DNA of 23,362 nucleotides, taken from the NCBI GenBank assembly GCA_032100225.1, contig DAMDJY010000036.1, positions 1-23,362 on the forward strand, given 5' to 3'. This stretch comes from Mobilicoccus sp032100225. GTDB taxonomy: Bacteria > Actinomycetota > Actinomycetes > Actinomycetales > Dermatophilaceae. Below, in pieces: positions 9,806-17,969 of this stretch. Position 1 is the first letter of the stretch. Every line of letters begins with the position of its first letter. The notes beneath the pieces are model-generated. The model was not told the DNA's origin, ran no database searches, and worked only from the letters and a program-made list of their open reading frames with translations. Position numbers and translations under genes: made by a program.

Positions 9806-11662
9806 TCAGCCGAGCTTGGTCACGTCGCGGACGGCGCCCTTGTCGGCGCTGGTCGCCAGCAGGGCGTAAGCCTTGAGGGCGGTGGAGACCTTGCGCGGGC
9901 GCTCGGCGTGGGGAGTCCACGCCTGGGCGCCTCGGGATTCCTCGACCTCGCGGCGGCGGGCGAGTTCGGCGTCGTCGACAGCGAGGTGAATGCGGCGGTT
10001 GGGGATGTCGATCTCGATGGGGTCGCCGTTCTCGACGAGCGCGATGGTGCCGCCCGAGGCCGCTTCGGGGGAGGCGTGGCCGATCGAGAGGCCACTCGTT
10101 CCGCCGGAGAAGCGACCATCGGTCAGCAGCGCGCACGCCTTGCCGAGGTGCTTCGACTTGAGGAACGTCGTCGGGTACAGCATCTCCTGCATGCCCGGCC
10201 CGCCCTTGGGGCCCTCGTAGCGGATGACCACGACATGGCCCTCGCGCACATCACCCGACAGGATGCCCTGCACGGCGTCGTCCTGGCTCTCGAACACGAT
10301 CGCGTCGCCCGTGAACGTCAGGTTCGACTCGTCGACACCCGCCGTCTTGACGATGCATCCGGCCTCGGCGATGTTGCCGTACAGCACCGCGATGCCGCCG
10401 TCGGCCGAGAACGCACGCTCGACGGTGCGGATGCAGCCGTTCTCGCGGTCGGCGTCGAGCTCCTTCCAGCGCGAGGACTGCGAGAACGGCTCGGTCGTGC
10501 GCACACCACCGGGGGCGGCCTTGAACATCGTGCGCACCTCCTCGCTCGCCGAACCCTGCGAGGTGATGTCGTGCTCCGCGATGACGTCGGCGAGCTTGCC
10601 GCCCGACACCGTCGAGGTGCTGCCGTCGATGAGGTCGCCGCGCAGCAGCTCGGCCATGATGCCCAGCACGCCGCCCGCGCGGTGGACGTCCTCCATGTGG
10701 TACTCCGCCGAGGACGGCGCGACCTTGCACAGGTGCGGCACGTGGCGGGAGAGGCGGTCGATGTCGGCCATCGTGAAGTCGACCTCGGCCTCCTGCGCGG
10801 CGGCCAGCAGGTGCAGCACCGTGTTGGACGAGCCGCCCATCGCGATGTCGAGCGCCATGGCGTTCTCGAACGCGACGCGGGTCGCGATGCCACGCGGCGT
10901 CACCGAGGTGTCGTCGTCCTTGTAGTACGCGTTGGCGAGCTCGACGATGCGACGCCCGGCCTGCTCGAAGAGGCCGCGCCGGTCGGAGTGCGTCGCGAGC
11001 AGCGAGCCGTTGCCCGGCAGTGAGAGGCCGAGGGCCTCGGTCAGGCAGTTCATCGAGTTTGCCGTGAACATGCCCGAGCACGAGCCGCACGTGGGGCAGG
11101 CAGCACCCTCCAGCTCGGCGACCTCGGCGTCGGAGACCGTGTCGTCGGCGCCGGCGATCATCGCGTCGATGAGGTCCAGGGAGCGCGAGCCGGAGGCGGC
11201 GGTGATCTTGCCGGCCTCCATCGGGCCGCCGGAGACGAAGATCGTCGGGATGTCCAAGCGCAGCGCGGCCATGAGCATGCCGGGCGTGATCTTGTCGCAG
11301 TTGCTGATGCAGACCAGCGCGTCGGCCGTGTGGGCGTTGACCATGTACTCGACCGAGTCGGCGATGAGGTCGCGGCTGGGCAGCGAGTAGAGCATCCCGT
11401 CGTGACCCATCGCGATGCCGTCGTCCACAGCAATCGTGTTGAACTCCTTGGCAACTCCGCCCGTGGCCTCGATCTGCTCGGCGACGATGCGGCCCACGTT
11501 GCGCAGGTGGACGTGGCCCGGCACGAACTGCGTGAAGCTGTTGGCCACCGCGATGATCGGCTTGCCGAAGTCGGAATCCGTCATGCCCGTCGCGCGCCAG
11601 AGGGCACGAGCACCCGCCATCGTGCGGCCCGAGGTGCTGGTGGCGGAACGAAGAATCGGCAT
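9806..11662 (-). CDS. ilvD: Dihydroxy-acid dehydratase
   Basis: IlvD (618 aa, the length of the E. coli-type enzyme) dehydrates 2,3-dihydroxy-isovalerate and 2,3-dihydroxy-3-methylvalerate to the keto acids in valine, leucine and isoleucine synthesis. The positions known as cofactor ligands in E. coli IlvD are all present at the same numbers: Asp81, Cys122-Asp123-Lys124 in SNCDKITPGM (the Lys is carbamylated), and Cys195 in CGSCSGMFTANSMNC. The C-terminal SDGRFSGGTSGLSIGH segment of the active site is also intact. The ATG at 11662 gives the canonical MPxLRSxTSTxGRxMAGARALWRATG start and has GGAGG about 6 nt upstream. The open frame extends about 70 codons further upstream without family similarity. 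It is divergent from the malic enzyme gene. Confidence 0.97.
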   Translation of the reverse strand: MPILRSATSTSGRTMAGARALWRATGMTDSDFGKPIIAVANSFTQFVPGHVHLRNVGRIVAEQIEATGGVAKEFNTIAVDDGIAMGHDGMLYSLPSRDLIADSVEYMVNAHTADALVCISNCDKITPGMLMAALRLDIPTIFVSGGPMEAGKITAASGSRSLDLIDAMIAGADDTVSDAEVAELEGAACPTCGSCSGMFTANSMNCLTEALGLSLPGNGSLLATHSDRRGLFEQAGRRIVELANAYYKDDDTSVTPRGIATRVAFENAMALDIAMGGSSNTVLHLLAAAQEAEVDFTMADIDRLSRHVPHLCKVAPSSAEYHMEDVHRAGGVLGIMAELLRGDLIDGSTSTVSGGKLADVIAEHDITSQGSASEEVRTMFKAAPGGVRTTEPFSQSSRWKELDADRENGCIRTVERAFSADGGIAVLYGNIAEAGCIVKTAGVDESNLTFTGDAIVFESQDDAVQGILSGDVREGHVVVIRYEGPKGGPGMQEMLYPTTFLKSKHLGKACALLTDGRFSGGTSGLSIGHASPEAASGGTIALVENGDPIEIDIPNRRIHLAVDDAELARRREVEESRGAQAWTPHAERPRKVSTALKAYALLATSADKGAVRDVTKLG

Positions 11663-11762
11663 GGGTGCCTCCGGTGCGGATCGTGCGTGATGTGTGCCGG
11701 ACGGCGCCTTCACCGAGAGTCGGCTCCGGCGCGTGTCGGGGTGTGGCTGTAGGACCATCATC

Positions 11763-11777
11763 GCGGAGCGGCTCCGC
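11763..11777. other. 15-bp palindrome in the ilvD/malic enzyme divergent region
   Basis: GCGGAGC, one G, then GCTCCGC form a perfect 7-bp inverted repeat about 100 bp upstream of both genes, in a 237-bp divergent intergenic region. It could be an operator or a small hairpin in the ilvD leader. GC-rich palindromes occur by chance in such DNA. Confidence 0.25.
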
Positions 11778-11886
11778 CGTGCCGACCCCGGGGTCCACCC
11801 CTCGGACGACGATTTCGACATGTGGACGAGAACGAGACGTGGCGCACATTGCGAGCCCGGCTCTCGTGCCACGCCGCAGCGCCCAC

Positions 11887-11892
11887 TAATGT
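11887..11892 (+). promoter_or_regulatory. -10 box of the malic enzyme gene (probable leaderless promoter)
   Basis: TAATGT lies exactly 7 nt before the ATG at 11900, with no Shine-Dalgarno in between. It matches the TANNNT core. I see no clear -35. The spacing equals that at menE and at the HTH gene. Confidence 0.5.
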
Positions 11893-11899
11893 CGGCCCC

Positions 11900-13296
<1,397 letters not shown>

Positions 13297-13300
<4 letters not shown>

Positions 13301-13683
13301 GGCTCGAGCTGCCGCACCTGACCCTGATCGTGCTGCGGACGGCGGCGACCCTCGCCCTGTCCGCGGTCATCGGCCAGGCCGGGTGGGCGGCAGCGTTTCT
13401 CGGCGGCGAGTCTCAGTACCGAGCCGCGCACGAGGTGGGCGCCGTCGTCACGCTCGTGATACTGGTGGTCACGGCGGTGCTCTACCTGGTGCTGCGGCGC
13501 TACGCCGGAACGGTCTCGACCGTGCTTGCGGTTGTCCTGGCCGTGATGGGCGCGGCGCAGTACGCGCTCGGCGAGGGTGGCATCGTCTCGGAGCACATCT
13601 TTCTCGGAGTGCTCACCGCGATGGTCGCCACAGCCCTGACGTCCTGGACCTTTCGCCACCGCTACGAGCCTGCGAGCGACTGA
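13297..13683 (+). CDS. Small four-helix membrane protein, function unknown
   Basis: The product (128 aa) has four hydrophobic segments: about residues 8-32 (LTLIVLRTAATLALSAV region), 46-66 (VGAVVTLVILVVTAVLYLVL), 71-90 (TVSTVLAVVLAVMGAAQY) and 98-118. A short Arg/His-containing cytosolic C-terminus follows. The GTG start overlaps the malic enzyme stop (GTGA, 13297-13300), so it is co-transcribed and probably translationally coupled; GAGGG lies 9 nt upstream. I do not recognise a named family with certainty. The size and topology recall small uncharacterised actinobacterial integral membrane proteins. A gene exactly abutting malic enzyme could relate to carboxylate or redox metabolism, but nothing in the sequence shows it. 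Confidence 0.7.
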
Positions 13684-13725
13684 GGACGTGCACGACTGGG
13701 GGCCCACGCCTGACCCCTGCACGTG

Positions 13726-13763
13726 ACCGAGCGCGGCCCCCAAGATCGGGAGCCGCGCTCGGT
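13726..13763. terminator. Hairpin terminator between convergent genes
   Basis: ACCGAGCGCGGC (13726-13737) and its exact complement (13752-13763) form a 12-bp stem with a 14-nt loop. It lies 42 nt past the membrane-protein stop and about 30 nt past the stop of the convergent oxidoreductase, so it can serve both strands. No U-tract is present. Confidence 0.7.
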
Positions 13764-13793
13764 CGTTCTCGTGCTGCGTCGTGTGGGTCGTCC

Positions 13794-14774
13794 TCAGCGG
13801 ACGGTGAGGAGCACCTTGCCGGTGTGGGAGGAGTCCTGCAGGATCTGGTGCGCCTGCTTGACCTCGTCCAGGGGGAGGGTGGTGTGCACGATGGGGCGCA
13901 CATCGCCCGATTCGACCAGGGGCCAGACATGTTCGCGCACCGAGGCGACGATCGTGGCCTTCTCCTCGAGCGGGCGGGCCCGCAGTGAGGTGGCGATGAC
14001 GGCGCCGCGCTTGGCCAGGAGCTTGCCGATGTTGAGCTCGCCCTTGACGCCGCCCTGCATACCGATGATGACGAGGCGCCCGTTGGTGGCCATGGCCGAC
14101 AGGTTGCGGTCGAGGTACTTGGCGCCGATGACGTCGAGGATCACGTCGGCGCCGTGGCCGTCGGTCGCCTCTTTGAGCTTCTCGACGAAGTCGTCGTCGC
14201 GGTAGTTGATGAGGATGTCGGCGCCGAGCTCCTTGCAGAACTCGAGCTTCTCGGCGGAGCCCGCAGTGACGGCGACGCGGGCGCCGATCTGCTTGGCCAG
14301 CTGGATCGCCATGGTGCCGATGCCGCTGCCGCCACCGTGGACGAGCAGGGTCTGACCGGGCTGCAGGTTGGCGGTCATGAACACGTTGGACCACACCGTC
14401 GAGGCGACCTCGGGCAGCGAGGCCGCGTCGGTCAGCGAGACGCCGGCCGGGATGGGCAGGAGCTGACCAGCGGGAACGGCGACCTTCTCTGCGTATCCGC
14501 CGCTGGAGAGGAGCGCGCACACCTCGTCACCGACGGACCAGCCCTCGACCCCTTCGCCGAGTTCGGCGATCGTGCCGCTGACCTCCAGGCCGGGCAGCTC
14601 CGACTCGCCCTTCGGCGGCGGGTAGTTGCCTTGACGCTGCAGCAGATCGGCGCGGTTGACCCCTGCTGCCGCCACGTCGATCAGGACCTCGCCGGGACGC
14701 AGGGTGGGATCCGGCACCTCCGCGATGGTGAGGACGTCGATGTCTCCGAACTCGGGCAATGTCACGGCCTTCAT
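13794..14774 (-). CDS. NAD(P)H:quinone oxidoreductase, PIG3-like (MDR superfamily)
   Basis: This 326-aa, zinc-independent medium-chain dehydrogenase/reductase has the signature of the PIG3/TP53I3 quinone oxidoreductase branch: GVNRADLLQRQGNYPPPKG (about 38-56) followed by LPGLEVSGTI. The nucleotide-binding fold has VHGGGSGIGTMAIQLAK in the middle of the protein. It lacks the cysteine-rich structural zinc loop of alcohol dehydrogenases. It probably reduces quinones or related enones with NADPH in the cytoplasm; the true substrate is open. The ATG at 14774 has a TAGGGT box 6 nt upstream and no ribosome-binding site, indicating a leaderless transcript. It is monocistronic and convergent with the malic enzyme pair. 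Confidence 0.9.
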   Translation of the reverse strand: MKAVTLPEFGDIDVLTIAEVPDPTLRPGEVLIDVAAAGVNRADLLQRQGNYPPPKGESELPGLEVSGTIAELGEGVEGWSVGDEVCALLSSGGYAEKVAVPAGQLLPIPAGVSLTDAASLPEVASTVWSNVFMTANLQPGQTLLVHGGGSGIGTMAIQLAKQIGARVAVTAGSAEKLEFCKELGADILINYRDDDFVEKLKEATDGHGADVILDVIGAKYLDRNLSAMATNGRLVIIGMQGGVKGELNIGKLLAKRGAVIATSLRARPLEEKATIVASVREHVWPLVESGDVRPIVHTTLPLDEVKQAHQILQDSSHTGKVLLTVR

Positions 14775-14780
14775 GGGTCA

Positions 14781-14786
14781 ACCCTA
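14781..14786 (-). promoter_or_regulatory. -10 box of the quinone oxidoreductase gene (probable leaderless promoter)
   Basis: On the minus strand TAGGGT is followed by 6 nt and the ATG at 14774. There is no Shine-Dalgarno between them and no obvious -35. Confidence 0.45.
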
Positions 14787-14923
14787 GATGCGACGCTTCC
14801 GGCTTGCGAGGGCGCCCGGCTGGCGCTTATGGCGGCAGGGGCCGGGCACGGTCGTGATGGTGTGGGGGACCCGCCGGGAAGTAGCCCTGCTCCTCAGAAG
14901 CGGTGTGCTGAAAGGAGACATCG

Positions 14924-15175
14924 ATGCCAGATTGGTCTCGACGCGAGGCGCGCCTGCCCCACCGAGAGTGGAGGCAGCCCGTCGTCGGTAACACCGAGAC
15001 GGGGTGCTAGCACCGGCTCGACTGCTGGCGCCCTCAGTGCCAGCTGGATCGGGTGAGGTCCAGCCACTTGGTGGTCTACCGGTCCGCTGCCGCGGCGCGA
15101 GCGGCGGGCCTCCGCCCTTGTGGTCACTGTTGGCCCGGCCAGGCGCCGTACCAGTGGGCTCTGCTGGCGGCGTGA
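14924..15175 (+). pseudogene. Ada-type zinc-binding small protein, interrupted by an in-frame TAG
   Basis: One frame runs from ATG 14924 (AAAGGAG 6 nt upstream) to TGA 15173-15175, about 83 codons, with a single TAG at 15008-15010. Both sides of the stop match one small domain. Upstream is VVGNTETG, which in such proteins leads into a conserved aromatic/Tyr and then His-x3-Cys. Downstream is HRLDC, then LVVYRSAAAARAAG and LRPCGHCWP. This resembles the N-terminal metal-binding domain of Ada and small Ada-like zinc proteins, with ligands His (15011), Cys (15023), Cys (15119) and Cys (15128). The TAG sits where the residue before the His is normally Tyr, so one TAC/TAT-to-TAG change explains it. 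The frame is otherwise intact, which suggests recent inactivation; readthrough or a base-call error are alternatives. It lies just upstream of the cas operon, from which a terminator separates it. Confidence 0.55.
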
Positions 15176-15198
15176 CCATGGCTGAGGGGTAGGACGGT

Positions 15199-15225
15199 GG
15201 GGCCGTCCGGCCCCTCAACTCTTTT
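15199..15225 (+). terminator. Terminator between the Ada-like gene and cas3
   Basis: GGGGCC (15199-15204) pairs perfectly with GGCCCC (15209-15214) around a GTCC loop, and a pyrimidine stretch containing TTTT follows (15220-15225). An alternative pairing is GGACGG with CCGTCC (15192-15208). Unlike other hairpins in the window this one has a short T-tract. It implies that the cas operon has its own promoter within about 60 bp downstream. Confidence 0.55.
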
Positions 15226-15238
15226 CGTCGACGTTGAG
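15214..15238. other. Inverted repeat in the cas3 upstream region
   Basis: CTCAAC (15214-15219) and GTTGAG (15233-15238) form a 6-bp inverted repeat with a 13-nt spacer, about 50 bp before the cas3 start. It overlaps the end of the terminator hairpin. It is a candidate operator for the cas operon, though the match is short. Confidence 0.25.
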
Positions 15239-15287
15239 TCGATGGGTTGTCGGTGGGATGTGCTGTCCTGTAACTCAGGAGGTGCCA

Positions 15288-17969
15288 ATGGAGTTCACCG
15301 AGTTCTTCCGTCGAGCCACGGGGCGCGAGGGTGGCGTGCCGTACGACTATCAACGAGTGGTCGCAGTGGAGGGGCTGCCAGACGTCATCGATGTCCCCAC
15401 CGGGGCAGGGAAGACGCTCACGGCCGTCGGGTCCTGGCTGTACCGTCGCCGGTTCCACCCCGACCTCGACGTGCGCGCCGCCACCCCGCGCCGTCTCGTG
15501 TATGCCCTCCCGATGCGGGTGCTGGTGGAGTCTGTCACCGACGAGGTCACTGAGATGCTGCGGCGGCTCGGGCTCGCTGACGAGGTTCAGGTGCTCCAGC
15601 TCATGGGTGGTTCCCCCCGCTCCAACGACATCAACGCGTGGCGAGTGAGTCTGGACCGAGACGCAGTCGTGGTCGGAACCGTCGACCAGATCGTGTCCCG
15701 GCAGTTGATGCGCGGGTACGGCGTCAGTCGACGCACCTACCCCATCGACTTCGCGCTGGTGACCAACGGCGCGCACGTCGTAGTCGATGAGATCCAACTC
15801 GCCGGGCAGGCCACCAGCACGGTGCGCCAGATCGCCGCCTTTCAGGCCGAACGGGACAACGGGACAGCTCGGTTTCCCACCGCGGAAACCACGGGGCTTA
15901 CCTGCATGTCCGCCACGGCCGAGGTGGCCTATCTCGACACCGTGGACAACCCGTTTCCGGCTGAAGGGTGCCGCATCGTCAGGCTCACCGAGGCCGACAG
16001 GCATGGACCGCTCGCCATGCGGCTCACGGGAACTCGGCGGGTCAACAAGTTGTCCGTGTCCGGGGAGCGCGAGGTCGCGGCCGAGGCCGTGACCGCTCAC
16101 CGGTCCGGCACGCTGACGCTCGTCGTCGTCAACCGGGTGGACGAAGCGGTCGGCATCTACAGGGATGTCGTCAAACAGGTGGCGTCAATGGGCGATTCGG
16201 CGCCCCGAGTTCAGCTTGTACACTCGCGCTTCCGTGGCCGGGACCGAGCAGCCTTGAACGTCTCCTTGCGACGGCTCACAGGTGAAAAGGGGCGGGCCGC
16301 CATGGAAGGGACCCCAGGCGTCATCATCGTGGCCACTCAGGCCGTCGAAGCAGGTGTCGACATCGACGCCGCCACGCTCATCACCGAGGTGGCTCCCTGG
16401 GCTTCGGTGTGCCAACGGGCCGGTCGATGCAATCGCGCAGGCCTGTTCGGGTCGGGCGAAGACACGACCGCGTGCCTGCTGTGGTTCGATGCGGTCAAGC
16501 CGGGGCCCTACGACAAGGATGACCTCACTGCGGCCGGTGACGCTCTCTCGGCGATGGAGGGGCGAGTTGTCACCAGCGAGGACCTGCTCGGAGCCGCGGT
16601 GGCGACCAAGCCTGACCTCCTCACCGTTCTCCGGGCGCCCACGATGCGTCAGCTCTTCGACACGTCGCCTGACCTGGCAGGCGGTGACATCGACGTCAGC
16701 CGGTACGTCAGGCCGGACGAGGACGCGGACATCCAGGTGGCGTGGATCGACCCTTCCGCTGTCGAATCCGTCCCATCTGCCCAATGGGAGGTGCCACTCG
16801 TGCGGCCCGACGCCGAATGGCGTGTCAGCGTACCGCTCGGGGCTCTCCGCAAACTCCTCAACCGCAACGACCACCCTCGCGCCTGGGTTTGGGACCGTTT
16901 CACCGACAGGTGGGTGCGGGCCACGGCGCGATCGGACTTCCGGCCGCAGGACCTCGTCCTCCTGGACCGGGGGGCAGGCGGTTATGACGAGGAGACCGGT
17001 TACGACCACACGATCAAAAAGGCCGTCGCCACGATCGACGCCGATCCCGGCGACTCGGATGGGGAGAACAGGGATGGCGAGTCAGAGGCGGACTCGCCCA
17101 CGGATGCCGGAGCCGATGAGGCCGGGTCGGACCTCGGGTCCATCACGGATGACTGGCAGCGACTCGATGAACACCTCGGGCGGGCCCGCGCCGAGGCTCA
17201 GCGCGTCGTCGAGGCGTTGGGAATCGGTCGCGTCGCTTTCGATGACGGGGTTGCTGCGGCAGTTGTCGCCGCCGTGTTCACCCACGACCTGGGTAAGGCG
17301 TTCCCCGGTTGGCAGAAGGGTCTGCGTCAGATCGGAACGGACTCCGACGGCCGCCGAGTGTTCGGCGAGAAACCCCCTGAGGGACTCCTCGCCAAGGCGC
17401 CCGGGCGGCGAGACGACCCAGCAGAGCCGGGTGGGACGTCGAAGGCCAGGGCCGGGCGACGGCGACTCACGGTCGATGCAGAACCGCTGGACGAGGCGGG
17501 CGGCGGTAGCACTCGGGCGCCGATGAGGGCTCAGTCTCGCCGCCGCCAGTTCCGGCACGAACTCGTGTCGGTGCTGTATCTGCGGTCAGCTGAAGGGCGT
17601 GAACTGCTCGGTCGTCTGGGCGTGCCCGCCGACCGATTCCCGCTGGTCGATTACCTGGTGGGAGCTCATCACGGGGTGCTGCGTGTCACTCCTCGTGACC
17701 CGGTCAGCGACGGACGCGACGGCGCCAGCCTCCTGGGGGTGGTCCACCGGGAATGGCTGCCGGGCATCGACCTGGGTGAGTTGAGCCTGCCTGGGGTCCC
17801 GGCCGACCTGTCCGTGTTCGCCGGCGGTGGTGATTCGTGGGGTCTTGCGGTGGCCGATTTGTTGGAGGAGTTCGGTCCGTTCCGTCTCGCCTACCTCGAA
17901 ACCGTGGTGCGCATGAGCGACTGGCTAGCAAGTGGGTCTGACCCGTTCGGGGGGAGGAGTTCATCGTGA
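15288..17969 (+). CDS. cas3: CRISPR-associated helicase/nuclease Cas3 (type I-G, C-terminal HD)
   Basis: This 893-aa protein unwinds and degrades target DNA after recognition by Cascade. The superfamily 2 helicase comes first: a Tyr-Gln motif at 21-22, Walker A PTGAGKT (37-43), DEIQ (167-170), SAT (208-210) and motif VI QRAGRCNRAG (376-385). The HD nuclease domain is C-terminal, with HD at 666-667 (THDLGK) and the downstream HH at 794-795 (VGAHHG). This helicase-then-HD order is characteristic of type I-G (formerly I-U) and is the reverse of most Cas3 proteins. An acidic Asp/Glu-rich linker (about 584-618) joins the two parts, and a basic Arg-rich insert (about 694-755) splits the HD region. 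The ATG at 15288 has a perfect AGGAGG 5 nt upstream; the frame is open from 15234. It is first in the cas operon, its stop overlapping the next start. Confidence 0.93.
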   Translation: MEFTEFFRRATGREGGVPYDYQRVVAVEGLPDVIDVPTGAGKTLTAVGSWLYRRRFHPDLDVRAATPRRLVYALPMRVLVESVTDEVTEMLRRLGLADEVQVLQLMGGSPRSNDINAWRVSLDRDAVVVGTVDQIVSRQLMRGYGVSRRTYPIDFALVTNGAHVVVDEIQLAGQATSTVRQIAAFQAERDNGTARFPTAETTGLTCMSATAEVAYLDTVDNPFPAEGCRIVRLTEADRHGPLAMRLTGTRRVNKLSVSGEREVAAEAVTAHRSGTLTLVVVNRVDEAVGIYRDVVKQVASMGDSAPRVQLVHSRFRGRDRAALNVSLRRLTGEKGRAAMEGTPGVIIVATQAVEAGVDIDAATLITEVAPWASVCQRAGRCNRAGLFGSGEDTTACLLWFDAVKPGPYDKDDLTAAGDALSAMEGRVVTSEDLLGAAVATKPDLLTVLRAPTMRQLFDTSPDLAGGDIDVSRYVRPDEDADIQVAWIDPSAVESVPSAQWEVPLVRPDAEWRVSVPLGALRKLLNRNDHPRAWVWDRFTDRWVRATARSDFRPQDLVLLDRGAGGYDEETGYDHTIKKAVATIDADPGDSDGENRDGESEADSPTDAGADEAGSDLGSITDDWQRLDEHLGRARAEAQRVVEALGIGRVAFDDGVAAAVVAAVFTHDLGKAFPGWQKGLRQIGTDSDGRRVFGEKPPEGLLAKAPGRRDDPAEPGGTSKARAGRRRLTVDAEPLDEAGGGSTRAPMRAQSRRRQFRHELVSVLYLRSAEGRELLGRLGVPADRFPLVDYLVGAHHGVLRVTPRDPVSDGRDGASLLGVVHREWLPGIDLGELSLPGVPADLSVFAGGGDSWGLAVADLLEEFGPFRLAYLETVVRMSDWLASGSDPFGGRSSS

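Noticed and set aside
11663..11899. Attenuator or leader peptide for ilvD in the divergent region
   Set aside because: I found no leader peptide rich in Val, Leu or Ile codons and no convincing pair of alternative hairpins; only a 15-bp palindrome is present.
14788..15192. Two other plus-strand frames (14788-14991 and 15004-15192) in the gap before cas3
   Set aside because: They are Arg/Pro/Ala-rich and lack ribosome-binding sites and family features, while the overlapping frame from 14924 carries the Ada-like zinc motif.
15234..15287. An 18-codon N-terminal extension of Cas3 from a GTG at 15234
   Set aside because: AGGAGG lies 5 nt before the ATG at 15288, inside that extension, and the extension has no conserved residues.
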